Shown: positions 7,083 through 15,750 of the stretch, one piece after another | Position numbering within the stretch: position 1 is the first letter of the stretch | How the letters are laid out: the number at the start of each line of letters is the position of its first letter | Source: Allobrachymonas sp. | GTDB taxonomy: Bacteria; Pseudomonadota; Gammaproteobacteria; Burkholderiales; Burkholderiaceae_C | Length of the DNA stretch: 39,719 nt | NCBI GenBank assembly: GCA_012036375.1 | Contig: JAAUOI010000001.1 | Location: forward strand, 1 to 39,719 | Direction: 5' to 3' | Position numbers and translations under genes: made by a program | The notes under the pieces: generated by a model | What the model was told of the DNA's origin: nothing | The model's input: only the letters and a program-made list of their open reading frames with translations | Databases searched by the model: none

Positions 7083-8504
7083 TCATGCTGCAGCCTCCCA
7101 GGTCGTACCCTGCGGACTGTCTTTGAGCACAATGCCTTGCGCAGCTAAATCCTTGCGGATTTGATCGGCCATTGCAAAATTCTTGGCGACTTTGGCGGCT
7201 GCGCGTTCAGCGATTTTTGACTGAATCGCTGCATCGTCCAGCGTTGCGCCTGATTGCAAAAATGCCTGCGGATCGCTCTGCAAAATACCGAGCAAACTGC
7301 CCAGGGCTTTGAGCTGTGCGGCCAGCGCCATTGATTTGCTGCGATTGACCTCGGCCGCCAAATCAAAGAGCACGGCCACCGCTTCAGAGGTGGCAAAGTC
7401 ATTGTCCATCGCAGCTTTGAAGCGAGCAGGGTGCTCGGCAGTCCAATCTATGTTTTTAATGCCAAATGTGCTGTTGGCCGGCATAGAATCTGCGCTAAGT
7501 GCTATGATTTCAGGAGCTATTGACAAGGCGGTGTACAAGCGTTTGAGTGAGGCTCTGGCATCTTCCAAATGCACATCCGAGTAGTTCAAACCACTGCGAT
7601 AATGGCTGCGCAGGATGAAAAAGCGAATCGTCTGGGCATCAAACTTTTGCAGCACGTCGCGGATCGTGAAAAAGTTGCCCAGCGATTTGGACATTTTTTC
7701 ATTGTCGATATTGACGAACCCGTTGTGCATCCAGTACTTGGCCATGGGTTTTGTGGACGCGCCTTCGCTCTGCGCGATTTCGTTTTCATGGTGGGGAAAC
7801 TGCAAATCCGCGCCGCCGCCGTGAATATCAAAGCTCTCGCCCAGCAAGGCGCAGCTCATGGCCGAGCATTCAATATGCCAGCCGGGGCGGCCTGCGCCGT
7901 AAGCGCTGTCCCACTTGGCCTCAGCGGGTTCGTCTGCTTTGGCAGATTTCCAGAGCACGAAATCCAGCGGATCTTCCTTGCCATCGAGCACAGCCACGCG
8001 CTCGCCCGCATGCAGCTCATCGAGCGATTTGCCGCTTAATTTGCCGTAACCGGGAAATTTGCGCACCGAAAAATTCACATCGCCGCTGGGGGCGCGGTAA
8101 GCAAGGCCGTTTTGCTCGAGCTGGCTCACGATGGACAGCATCTGCGGCACGTAATCGGTGGCGCGTGGGTCGTGATCGGGGCGTTCGATACCTAAAGCAT
8201 CAAAGTCACGGTACATTTCGGCGACCATGCGCTGGGTGAGTTGGCTCATGGTTTCGCCATTTTTGACAGCCCGCTGGATGATTTTGTCATCAATATCGGT
8301 GATGTTTTTGACATAAGTCACGGCATAGCCAGTGGCGCGCAGCCAGCGCTGAATCACATCAAACGCAATCGCCGAGCGGGCATGGCCGATGTGGCACAGG
8401 TCATATACCGTGATGCCGCAGACATACATGCGCACTTTGCCGGTTTCAAGGGGAACAAAATCCTCCACGCGACGCGAGAGCGTGTTGTAAATTTTCAATG
8501 CCAT
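7083..8504 (-). CDS. cysS: cysteinyl-tRNA synthetase
   Basis: Class I aminoacyl-tRNA synthetase charging tRNA-Cys. The adenylation signatures are present: the HIGH motif as LCHIGHARSAI near residue 37 and KMSKS as NEKMSKSLGNFF. Zinc-site residues include the early YVCG cysteine and the GWHIECSAM region. The 473-residue length is close to usual. Between the catalytic core and the C-terminal helical domain there is an insertion, PEIIALSADSMPANSTFGI, that lies exactly on dispersed repeat copy 4 (7456-7520) and looks unlike normal CysS sequence. The tail ends in a typical KDSPQGTTWE. It starts divergently from the TPR gene at 8610. Confidence 0.97.
   Translation of the reverse strand: MALKIYNTLSRRVEDFVPLETGKVRMYVCGITVYDLCHIGHARSAIAFDVIQRWLRATGYAVTYVKNITDIDDKIIQRAVKNGETMSQLTQRMVAEMYRDFDALGIERPDHDPRATDYVPQMLSIVSQLEQNGLAYRAPSGDVNFSVRKFPGYGKLSGKSLDELHAGERVAVLDGKEDPLDFVLWKSAKADEPAEAKWDSAYGAGRPGWHIECSAMSCALLGESFDIHGGGADLQFPHHENEIAQSEGASTKPMAKYWMHNGFVNIDNEKMSKSLGNFFTIRDVLQKFDAQTIRFFILRSHYRSGLNYSDVHLEDARASLKRLYTALSIAPEIIALSADSMPANSTFGIKNIDWTAEHPARFKAAMDNDFATSEAVAVLFDLAAEVNRSKSMALAAQLKALGSLLGILQSDPQAFLQSGATLDDAAIQSKIAERAAAKVAKNFAMADQIRKDLAAQGIVLKDSPQGTTWEAAA
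7456..7520 (+). repeat. dispersed repeat copy 4 (inside cysS)
   Basis: Core at 7477-7518 reading GCCGGCATAGAATCTGCGC, then TAAGTGCTATGATTTCAGGA. It lies in frame within cysS, antisense to the repeat orientation used here, and encodes about 20 residues of an apparent insertion. Confidence 0.75.
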
Positions 8505-8556
8505 GGTGTGTGTGAGTTGGGGGCGTGCGGTTAGGAGAAAACCAAAGCCTAGCCGC

Positions 8557-8562
8557 TACAAT
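8557..8562 (+). promoter_or_regulatory. possible -10 box for the TPR gene
   Basis: TACAAT about 50 bases upstream of ATG 8610, in the 105-base divergent gap with cysS. No convincing -35. A small palindrome GCCCAAAATCTGGGC follows at 8577-8591 and could be an operator or a leader hairpin. Confidence 0.3.
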
Positions 8563-8609
8563 CGCAGCAGTATATCGCCCAAAATCTGGGCGCGTCTGAG
8601 AGAGAAAAT

Positions 8610-9632
8610 ATGCGCAAACCATTTTTTGCAGTTCCGTCTTTGTCGGCCGCTTTGGCATTGGCTCTCGGCTTGTGCCTGAGTACAGCTGCTTTTGCCGATT
8701 ACGCTGAAGTCAACCGTTTGATGCGTGCTGGCCAATTGGCCGAGGCCACCGCCAAGGCCGATCAATTCTTGGCTGGCAAACCCAAAGATCCGCAAATGCG
8801 CTTTTTGAAAGGCGTGATCCTGACCGAGCAGGGCAAACCACAAGATGCGATTACCCAGTTTACCAAGCTGATTGAAGACTACCCTGAGCTGCCCGAGCCC
8901 TACAACAACCTAGCCGTGTTGCACGCAGGCCAAGGCCAGTTTGACCGAGCCCGCGCTGCGCTCGAAATGGCGATTCGCACCAACCCCAGCTATGCCACCG
9001 CGCATGAGAATTTAGGCGATGTCTATGCCAAACTTGCCAGTCAGGCCTATAGCAAAGCGCTGCAATTGGACGGCACCAATACCGGTGTGCAGCCCAAACT
9101 GAGTTTGATTCGCGACTTGTTTGCACCTGGCGCGAAAGGCCAGCGCCCCACTTCCTCCAGCGCAGCTGCTGCCAAGCCAGCAACTGCCGTTGCCACCGCG
9201 CCTGTAGCGCCTGCCGCACCCGTTGCGCCTACAGCATCCGCTGGGCCTAAACCCGCCGCTACGCCCGCCGCTCCAGCAGTGCCTGCCGCAACCGCTGAAG
9301 GCAATTCAGACGAAGTCAAAGTCGCCGTGCAAGCTTGGGCCAACGCTTGGAGCCGCAAAGACATGAGCGGCTATCTGGGTGCTTACGGTAAAGACTTTGC
9401 AGCACCTGGTGGTCGCAAAACTTGGGAAGAAGAGCGCCGCAAGCGCATCGTCGGTAAAAACAAAATCAGTGTTCAGATCAGCAATTTGGATATCAAAGTC
9501 ACAGGCAACACCGCGCAGGCACGCTTTAAGCAAGACTATGACGCTGACAGTCTGTCGGTGAACAGCCGCAAAACCTTGGACATGGTGCGTGAAGGCAATC
9601 GCTGGGTGATCGTGCGCGAGTCCACGGGTTAA
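8610..9632 (+). CDS. secreted TPR protein with Cds6-like C-terminal domain
   Basis: A 340-residue exported protein. Residues 1-29 form a signal peptide ending near AAFADYAE. TPR repeats follow, for example QMRFLKGVILTEQGKPQDAI and YNNLAVLHAGQGQFDRARAA (about residues 70-135). A long Ala/Pro linker occupies about residues 185-230. The C-terminal 105 residues (VQAWANAWSRKDMSGYLGAY onward, ending WVIVRESTG) are an NTF2/SnoaL-like fold of the type seen as the C-terminal domain of Cds6 L,D-transpeptidase scaffolds. The next gene is an L,D-transpeptidase whose C-terminus has the same type of domain, so the two probably act together on peptidoglycan. Family naming is from memory. Confidence 0.75.
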   Translation: MRKPFFAVPSLSAALALALGLCLSTAAFADYAEVNRLMRAGQLAEATAKADQFLAGKPKDPQMRFLKGVILTEQGKPQDAITQFTKLIEDYPELPEPYNNLAVLHAGQGQFDRARAALEMAIRTNPSYATAHENLGDVYAKLASQAYSKALQLDGTNTGVQPKLSLIRDLFAPGAKGQRPTSSSAAAAKPATAVATAPVAPAAPVAPTASAGPKPAATPAAPAVPAATAEGNSDEVKVAVQAWANAWSRKDMSGYLGAYGKDFAAPGGRKTWEEERRKRIVGKNKISVQISNLDIKVTGNTAQARFKQDYDADSLSVNSRKTLDMVREGNRWVIVRESTG

Positions 9633-9735
9633 CAGAAACAGTCTAGGTAGGAACTTCGTGGGCTGCGCCATGCTCTGCGCGGTGTTTTGGATAACGTTGT
9701 TAAAGTCTTGAAGCCGCCTTGGCGCGGCATAACTC

Positions 9736-11073
9736 GTGGTGCATCGATTCTTTTTGTTTTCTCGTTGGTTCGTGGTGGCTGTGTTGATGGCAGCGCTGGG
9801 CCTGTCGTCTGCTTCGGCACAGCAGTCCAAAAAGAAACAAAAGCCACGCGCTGTCGCCAGTGTCGTCACGGTTGCAGCGGTATCGGCTGCGGCAGCAGCC
9901 CAAGCGTCTTCCCGCCGTGGTTCAAAAAAATCTGTGCCAGCCGCCTCCGCGCAAGGCTTGCAAGCTGAAGCGCGGCTGCTGCGCATTTACCAGCAAATTG
10001 GCCAAGGCCAAGGCCGTGCCGCTTTGACGACTGCCCAACAGCTGGTAGACGATCACCCCAACTTTGCACTGGCGCAGCTCGTGCTCGGCGATTTGCTTAT
10101 GACGCAAAGCCAAGGCATTCGCGCCTTAGGCGATGTGCCCGAAGCCACCGTGCGAGCGGCGCCTGGCGTCTTGACGGATTTGCGCGAAGAATCGCTCATG
10201 CGCATGCGCGCCCTGCGCGAGCGGCCAGCGCCGGGGCTCATTCCCGCGAACTTTGCGCGACTGTCACCGCGCAACCGCCATGCGATTGCTGTGGATGCCA
10301 GCCGAGCGCGTTTGTATTTGTTTGAAAACACGCCCCAAGGCATCCGGCTTGTGGCCGACTACTACGCCTCAGTGGGCAAGCTCGGCATAGAGAAAAATAT
10401 TGAAGGCGATTTGAAAACGCCGCTGGGCATTTATTATGTGACCAACACGCTCGACCCCAATTCCTTGCAAGACCTGTACGGCGCGGGCGCACTGCCAATC
10501 AACTATCCCAATCCCTACGATCTGCGGCGCGGCAAAACGGGCAGCGGCATTTGGCTGCACGGTGTGCCACAGGGGCAGTTTGCCCGCGCACCCAAAGCCA
10601 CAGATGGCTGCGTGGCCATTTCCAACCCCGATTTGCAAGAGGTGTTAAAGCGCATCGAGATTCGCACCACGCCTGTGGTGATCCTGCCCAAAATTGAATG
10701 GATCAACCCGGCGCAAAGCGGAGCCGATGTTGCGGCGTTTGACCGCGCTTTTGCCGCTTGGCGGCAAGCCAAGGCAGCGGGCCATTTGGAGCTGACCTTG
10801 TCGTCCTACACGGCAGATTTCAACAGTTACGGTAAAACCTTGGCTGATTGGCGCGGCATACTTGGCAATGAGTTAGCCAAAAAACGCAGCTCAGAATTGA
10901 AAGATCAAACCGTTTTGCATTGGGCAGAGAGTGCGCAAAGTGCTACGATGGTGGTCACGTTCTCAGAAGTCCCCACGGGCGCAGTCACAGGCCCGACCAA
11001 ACGGCAGTATTGGCTGCGTTCACCCGCCACGGGCAATCAATGGAAAATCTTTTTTGAAGGAATCATCGGATGA
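9736..11073 (+). CDS. L,D-transpeptidase (YkuD domain) with Cds6-like C-terminus
   Basis: Periplasmic L,D-transpeptidase that would crosslink peptidoglycan or attach ligands to meso-DAP. GTG start at 9736 (a second GTG follows directly) gives a signal peptide ending near LGLSSASAQQ. The YkuD core runs from RHAIAVDASRARLYLFEN (about residue 177) through GDLKTPLGIYYVTN to GIWLHGVPQGQ with His275 and TDGCVAISN with the catalytic Cys292. The usual SHGC is TDGC here, a variant seen in the DUF-type periplasmic branch. The C-terminal 120 residues include FNSYGKTLADWRGILG and end QWKIFFEG, a Cds6/NTF2-like domain matching the previous gene. Its stop overlaps the ppiA start region (11070). Confidence 0.85.
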   Translation: MVHRFFLFSRWFVVAVLMAALGLSSASAQQSKKKQKPRAVASVVTVAAVSAAAAAQASSRRGSKKSVPAASAQGLQAEARLLRIYQQIGQGQGRAALTTAQQLVDDHPNFALAQLVLGDLLMTQSQGIRALGDVPEATVRAAPGVLTDLREESLMRMRALRERPAPGLIPANFARLSPRNRHAIAVDASRARLYLFENTPQGIRLVADYYASVGKLGIEKNIEGDLKTPLGIYYVTNTLDPNSLQDLYGAGALPINYPNPYDLRRGKTGSGIWLHGVPQGQFARAPKATDGCVAISNPDLQEVLKRIEIRTTPVVILPKIEWINPAQSGADVAAFDRAFAAWRQAKAAGHLELTLSSYTADFNSYGKTLADWRGILGNELAKKRSSELKDQTVLHWAESAQSATMVVTFSEVPTGAVTGPTKRQYWLRSPATGNQWKIFFEGIIG

Positions 11074-11728
11074 TGTTGAATCGTTTGTTGGGCTTAAATT
11101 TAAAGCCAAATCGTCGTTTAGCCGGCATGTTAATTGCGTCGAGTGCTATTCTTTTAGGAGTTTCTGGTGTGAGCGCACAGTCCACATCAGCCGCTTCCGC
11201 GCCAGCAGCAGCACCCGCCGCAGCCAAATCTACAGCTCCTAAAGTCAAGATCGTCACCTCCATGGGCGACATCGTGATCGAGCTCAATCCAGACAAAGCG
11301 CCCAAGACGGTGGAAAACTTTCTGCAGTATGTGAAAGACAAGCATTACGACGGCACGATCTTTCACCGCGTGATGGATGGCTTCATGATCCAAGGCGGCG
11401 GCTTCAACGCCGATATGCAGCAAAAACCTGTGCGGCCGCCAATTCCACTGGAATCGAGCAATGGTCTCAAAAATGATCGCGGCAGCATTGCCATGGCGCG
11501 CACCAATGTGCCCAACTCGGCCACCGCACAATTTTTCATCAATGTCGTGAACAACAACAACCTCAACGCTCCTTTACCTGACGGCTACGGCTATGCGGTT
11601 TTCGGCAAAGTCATTTCCGGTATGGAGACGGTAGACAAAATTCGCCAAGTGGCCACCGGTAACAAAGGTCCGCATGGCAATGTGCCTCAAACCCCGATCA
11701 CCATTACTTCAGCAACTTTGGAAAATAA
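11070..11728 (+). CDS. ppiA: periplasmic peptidyl-prolyl cis-trans isomerase (cyclophilin)
   Basis: Cyclophilin-type PPIase with a signal peptide, so a periplasmic foldase. Catalytic-domain motifs: YDGTIFHRVMDGFMIQGGGF and SATAQFFINV. The signal peptide hydrophobic core, LAGMLIASSAILLGVSG, is encoded by dispersed repeat copy 5. As written, the frame has no stop after ITITSATLE and runs into ppiB to 11792. If the run of four A at 11722-11725 were five, the protein would end EK and stop at TAA 11726-11728, three bases before the ppiB ATG. I therefore annotate the end at 11728 and treat the extension as an indel artefact. Confidence 0.88.
11113..11160 (+). repeat. dispersed repeat copy 5 (ppiA signal peptide)
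   Basis: Core at 11121-11160: GCCGGCATGTTAATTGCG followed by TCGAGTGCTATTCTTTTAGG. About 33 of 42 positions match copy 1/10 by eye. It is more diverged in the middle than other copies, as expected if selection acts on the encoded peptide. Confidence 0.65.
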
Positions 11729-11730
11729 TC

Positions 11731-12237
11731 ATGGCCAACCCCCAAGTCCAACTCGACATCACCGGCTACGGCTCGCTCACCATCGAGCTTGACGAGGCCA
11801 AAGCGCCCAAGTGCGCCGCCAACTTTCTGGCTTATGTTAACAAAGGTCATTACGATGGCACGATCTTTCATCGCGTGATTGACGGCTTCATGATCCAAGG
11901 CGGCGGCTTTGAACCTGGCATGACGCAAAAAGCTGTGGACAAGCCGATCAACAATGAAGCCGACAACGGCCTCAAAAACAACAAATACACCCTCGCCATG
12001 GCTCGCACAAACGACCCGCACTCTGCCACCGCGCAGTTTTTTATTAACGTGGCAGACAACGATTTTCTCAATTTCAAATCGCCCACCGCATCCGGCTGGG
12101 GCTATGCTGTGTTTGGCAAAGTCGTAGCCGGCATGGACATCGTGGACAAAATCCGCAGCGTCAAAACAGGCCGCAAAGGGTTTCATGACGACGTGCCCAT
12201 GCAAGACGTGGTGTTGGCTAAAGCCTCGGCACTTTAA
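11731..12237 (+). CDS. ppiB: cytoplasmic peptidyl-prolyl cis-trans isomerase B
   Basis: A 168-residue cyclophilin with no signal peptide, so the cytoplasmic paralogue of the preceding gene. Motifs: YDGTIFHRVIDGFMIQGGGF, SATAQFFINVADNDFLNF, GWGYAVFGKVVAGMDIVDKI. Start ATG 11731 (MANPQVQ) is the family's normal start and lies 2 bases after the expected ppiA stop. It precedes lpxH, the arrangement seen across Burkholderiales. Confidence 0.95.
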   Translation: MANPQVQLDITGYGSLTIELDEAKAPKCAANFLAYVNKGHYDGTIFHRVIDGFMIQGGGFEPGMTQKAVDKPINNEADNGLKNNKYTLAMARTNDPHSATAQFFINVADNDFLNFKSPTASGWGYAVFGKVVAGMDIVDKIRSVKTGRKGFHDDVPMQDVVLAKASAL

Positions 12238-12265
12238 GCTGCCAACACGTAAGCGAGGGCGCGCA

Positions 12266-13141
12266 TGAGTTTCGATGAAATCCAAGCGCCACGGCAGTGG
12301 CGCTGCGTGGATTTCATCTCCGACTTGCATTTGCAAGAATCAGAGCCCGCCCACATTTTTTGGCTTGGCGTGGCTATTTGGAACGCGACGCCTGCTGGAT
12401 GCAATTTTTATTCTGGGCGATTTATTTGAGCTGTGGGTGGGCGACGATGTACTCAGCGGCCCAGTCGATGCGAATTTGATCGCTCGCCACGAAGGCTTGC
12501 ACTTTGAAGACCGATGCACGCGCGTGCTGCATTTTGCGGCACAACAAAAGGCCATCTATTTCCTGCATGGCAATCGCGATTTTTTGATTGGCGAGCACTT
12601 TTTAGCCAGCAGTGGTGTGCAGTTGCTCAGTGATCCCAGCGTGTTGATCTTTGGCGAGCAGCGCTATTTGCTCAGTCATGGCGATGCGCTGTGTTTGTCC
12701 GATGACGATTATCAACAGTTTCGCATCAAGGTGCGCAGCAGCGAATGGCAGCAAAGCTTTTTGGCCACGCCCTTGCAAGAACGCTTGCAGCAAGCGCGAC
12801 AAATGCGCACCCAAAGCGAAGCGCGCAAGCAGAGCCAACAAGCCGCGCAGCAGCCCTTTAGCGATGTAGATGCAGCAGTGGCTGTGCAATGGATGGATGC
12901 CACCCGCAGTTCGCATTTCATTCACGGTCATACACACGAAGGCGTGGATCACCCGTTGGAGTCGGCCCAAGGCGTGGGTGTGCGCCATGTGTTGCCTGAT
13001 TGGCATGCCACTGGCCGCCAGCCGCGCGGGCATGCGCTGCGATTGAGCTTGGACACGCGCATGAGCGACGAGTCTGCGGGTGATGTTGATCTCGTCAAGA
13101 CTAAGGTGCAGACCGTGGTGCAACGCGTCAGCACGGTTTAA
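12266..13141 (+). CDS. lpxH: UDP-2,3-diacylglucosamine diphosphatase LpxH (two frameshifts)
   Basis: Lipid A pathway pyrophosphatase of the calcineurin-like family, acting on UDP-2,3-diacylglucosamine at the inner membrane. Start ATG 12266 gives RCVDFISDLHLQESEPA, containing the DLHL metal motif. Between about 12346 and 12402 the frame changes twice: FLAWRGYLER is in one frame and LLDAIFILGDLFELWVGDD in the next. Downstream motifs are intact: HGNRDFL, LLSHGDALCLSDDDYQQFR, HFIHGHTHEG. lpxH is normally essential in organisms making lipid A, so two small indels next to a TTTTTT run are far more likely sequence errors than a dead gene. Repaired length is about 290 residues. Confidence 0.88.
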
Positions 13142-13164
13142 TCACATCAGCAACCGATCTGTCG

Positions 13165-14076
13165 ATGTGGCATGCATTACAACAATGGTGGGGACAGCGG
13201 CGGCTATCGGCCAGCAGCCAACGCATTGCAGCGATTGTGCAGCGCCGCCCGGTGCAAGAAGACTTGTGGCACAGCACGGTAATCGCCTTGCCCTTCATCG
13301 CTCATTTAACAGCCCAGGAGCTGGCCAGACTGCGCGTGATGGTGAGCTTGTTTTTAGACAGCAAGGAATTTTCTGGCGCTCAAGGCCTGCAGGTGAGCGA
13401 TGCGCAAGCGGTGATGGTGGCTTGCCAAGCGTGCTTGCCCATACTGCACATTGCGCCACCGCATCGGCCTGATTTGGCGCTGGCATGGTATGACGGTTTT
13501 GTTGGCATCGTGCTACATCCCGCCGCTGTGCGAGCGCGGCGCGAGTGGGTTGATGAGGACGGCGTGGCGCATTCGGGCAGCGAAGAGCTGACTGGCGAAA
13601 TTCTTGAAGGCGGGCCGCTGATGCTGGCTTGGAGCGATGTGGACGCTGCTGGCGAGACGGCGAACGAGGCATACAACGTGGTCATTCATGAATTCATCCA
13701 TGTGATGGATGTGCGCGATGGCGCAGCCGATGGTTGCCCGCCTATGCCCGCCGAAAAGCGCCAGATGTGGCTGCGCGTGCTGCATGCCGACTATTCAGCA
13801 TTTTGCGAAGCCTGCGAAATTTGGCAGCGCTTTGGCAGTTTGTCGACAAATTCGTCGGCTTATTCCAAGAGTGACTCGTCAACCAGCTCGTCAACCGAGT
13901 CGCCCGGCGCAGACGCTTTCGATAAGCCACTGTTGGACACCTACGGTGCGAGCAGCGTCGATGAATTTTTTGCGGTAGCCTGCGAAGCGTATTTTGTACA
14001 GCGCCTGCGTTTTGCCAAGCGCTACCCCATGCTCACGGCGCAGTTCGATGCGTTTTTCAAGCCTGCTTCGCACTGA
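13165..14076 (+). CDS. mtfA: zinc-dependent peptidase, MtfA (M90) family
   Basis: A 303-residue protein related to MtfA, a zinc aminopeptidase that in E. coli binds the Mlc repressor and affects glucose uptake. The metal motif is HEFIHVMD, with H175, E176 and H179 in HExxH; the glutamate ligand would come from the later EFFAVACEAYFV segment. WYDGFVGIVLHP and LAWSDV are conserved family stretches. A Ser/Thr-rich insertion near residues 230-250 (SSAYSKSDSSTSSSTESPG) separates the catalytic part from the C-terminus and looks low-complexity. It is 23 bases after lpxH. The symbol reflects family membership; the Mlc-related role is not shown. Confidence 0.82.
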   Translation: MWHALQQWWGQRRLSASSQRIAAIVQRRPVQEDLWHSTVIALPFIAHLTAQELARLRVMVSLFLDSKEFSGAQGLQVSDAQAVMVACQACLPILHIAPPHRPDLALAWYDGFVGIVLHPAAVRARREWVDEDGVAHSGSEELTGEILEGGPLMLAWSDVDAAGETANEAYNVVIHEFIHVMDVRDGAADGCPPMPAEKRQMWLRVLHADYSAFCEACEIWQRFGSLSTNSSAYSKSDSSTSSSTESPGADAFDKPLLDTYGASSVDEFFAVACEAYFVQRLRFAKRYPMLTAQFDAFFKPASH

Positions 14077-14473
14077 CTTCAAGCTTTGATTTCAAGCGCA
14101 GCCGCACGTGCAAAGCGCAGGCGGCAAACAGCAGCACGCACAATACCACCTCAATCATTGCCAAATAACTGCTCGGTGCACGGTCTGACGTAGCGCGGGT
14201 GATGCCCTCGGCAAAGTAAATCCAAACCATCAGGCTCACCCAGCGGTAGGTATACATGCGGTTTTTTAAGAGTCCCGCCAGCGGAATGCACAGAGGCAAC
14301 ACTTTCAGTGCCAGCCAACTGCCGCCTGGGCGAATTGGCGCCAGCCATAGCTCCCAAGCCAAGCCAAGCGTGATCAAGCCGAGCAGACTGCCGACGGCAA
14401 GCCATTGAATTTGCTGTAAGCGCGCAGCATGCGCGTTGGAGGAAATTTGTGAAGAGTGCGAGCTTGTCTGCAT
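14057..14473 (-). CDS. DUF2069 membrane protein
   Basis: Small inner-membrane protein, about 138 residues from the ATG at 14473. Four hydrophobic segments are visible: WLAVGSLLGLITLGLAWELW, LKVLPLCIPLAGLL, WVSLMVWIYFAEGI and MIEVVLCVLLFAACAL. LPLCIPLAGLLKNRMYTYRW and YFAEGITRA match what I recall as DUF2069. Function unknown. It converges on the mtfA-like gene with a 20-base tail overlap and is divergent from the YihY gene at 14498. Confidence 0.75.
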   Translation of the reverse strand: MQTSSHSSQISSNAHAARLQQIQWLAVGSLLGLITLGLAWELWLAPIRPGGSWLALKVLPLCIPLAGLLKNRMYTYRWVSLMVWIYFAEGITRATSDRAPSSYLAMIEVVLCVLLFAACALHVRLRLKSKLEVSAKQA

Positions 14474-14497
14474 GGTCAGCATGGCATGATACCGGCT

Positions 14498-15724
14498 ATG
14501 AGTTGGATTGATCGCGTTCGCGCCGAAATACCCGTTTTGATTGAGACTTTGCGCACCTTTCCTTGGCGCAATACCGCCGCTGTGCTGCGTCTGCGGTTTC
14601 GGGAAGACCGCCTAGGGCTGACCGCTTCGAGCCTGACGTTTACCACTGTGATCGCACTGGTGCCCTTGTTCACGCTGATTCTTGCCGTATTCACCGCTTT
14701 TCCCATGTTTTCTACCATGCAGACCACGCTACAAACATGGCTGGTACAAAGCTTGGTGCCCGATAACATTGCCCGAAATGTGCTGGGTTATTTGACGCAG
14801 TTTGCCGCCAAAGCATCGCGCTTGGGCGTGGTCGGCTTGATCGCTTTTGTGGTGACGGCTCTGGCACTGATATTCACCGTGGACCGAACCTTCAACAGCA
14901 TTTGGCGTGTGCGGCAGACGCGCCCGTTTGCCCAGCGCTTGCTGGTGTATTGGGCGGTGCTCACGCTCGGACCAGTGCTGCTGGCTGCTAGCTTGACACT
15001 CACCTCGTATGCGATTTCGGCCTCACGCGGTGTGGTCAGTACGATGCCCGGTGGATTGAAATTCTTACTCAACAGCTTGGAGTTTGTGCTGTTGGCAAGC
15101 GCCATGGCTGGCTTGTATCGTTTTGTGCCCAACACGCGGGTCAAGTGGGCGCATGCTTGGGCGGGCGCAATATTTGTGGCGATTGGCTTTGAGGTGGCCA
15201 AAAGTTTGCTCACGTGGTATTTGCGCAGCGTGCCGACGTTCTCTGCGGTGTATGGTGCATTTGCCACCGTGCCGATTTTGCTGCTGTGGTTTTACATCGC
15301 ATGGTTGATCGTGCTGTTTGGCGCGGTGATCGCAGCGTATTTACCGAGTTTGCTCTCGGGCGTTGCACGCAGAGGTGGTACTCCGGGCTGGAATTTCCAA
15401 TTGGCTTTTGAAACGATTCAAGCCCTAGATGCCGCCAGCGGCACACCAGGAAAGGGGCTCACGCAGCAGCAACTGGCGGTGCAATTGCAGGTTGATGATT
15501 TGCAATTAACGAGGCCACTAGAAGCTTTACGCCAGCTCGATTGGGTTGGCTTATTGGACAGCGATGATGCAGATGCCCAGCGCTTGGTCTTGATCGCTGA
15601 CCCTGAAAGAACCGCCTTGCTACCCTTGGCACATGCCTTGCTGTTACCTGCTTCCAGTATTGCTTTTTGGAGCCAAAATGGCCTATCGCCAGCGCAAAAT
15701 ATGCGCGGAATGCTATTAAAATAA
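14498..15724 (+). CDS. YihY/virulence factor BrkB family membrane protein
   Basis: Inner-membrane protein of the YihY/BrkB family, once misnamed RNase BN. Six hydrophobic spans lie between residues 40 and 300, starting TFTTVIALVPLFTLILAVF and ending LLWFYIAWLIVLFGAVIAAY. The motif LTFTTVIALVPL is typical. After the membrane part comes a C-terminal winged-helix-like region (TQQQLAVQLQVDDLQLTRPL). ATG 14498 (MSWIDRVR) is chosen because earlier in-frame starts lie in the divergent neighbour. The last 12 codons and the stop lie in dispersed repeat copy 6, so the C-terminus NMRGMLLK is repeat-derived. Confidence 0.85.
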   Translation: MSWIDRVRAEIPVLIETLRTFPWRNTAAVLRLRFREDRLGLTASSLTFTTVIALVPLFTLILAVFTAFPMFSTMQTTLQTWLVQSLVPDNIARNVLGYLTQFAAKASRLGVVGLIAFVVTALALIFTVDRTFNSIWRVRQTRPFAQRLLVYWAVLTLGPVLLAASLTLTSYAISASRGVVSTMPGGLKFLLNSLEFVLLASAMAGLYRFVPNTRVKWAHAWAGAIFVAIGFEVAKSLLTWYLRSVPTFSAVYGAFATVPILLLWFYIAWLIVLFGAVIAAYLPSLLSGVARRGGTPGWNFQLAFETIQALDAASGTPGKGLTQQQLAVQLQVDDLQLTRPLEALRQLDWVGLLDSDDADAQRLVLIADPERTALLPLAHALLLPASSIAFWSQNGLSPAQNMRGMLLK

Positions 15725-15730
15725 TAGCAT
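15671..15730 (+). repeat. dispersed repeat copy 6 (3' end of yihY gene)
   Basis: Core 15688-15729: GCCAGCGCAAAATATGCGC, then GGAATGCTATTAAAATAATA. Its distal part AATGCTATTAAAATAATAGCATT is a near-perfect palindrome lying between convergent genes and could form a bidirectional hairpin. The core includes the yihY stop codon. Confidence 0.8.
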
Positions 15731-15750
15731 TTACCACACACAGAAGGGGT

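Noticed and set aside
10369..10772. Long open frames antisense to the L,D-transpeptidase and other genes
   Set aside because: They mirror the codon bias of the real sense genes, have no ribosome-binding site and no recognisable motifs.
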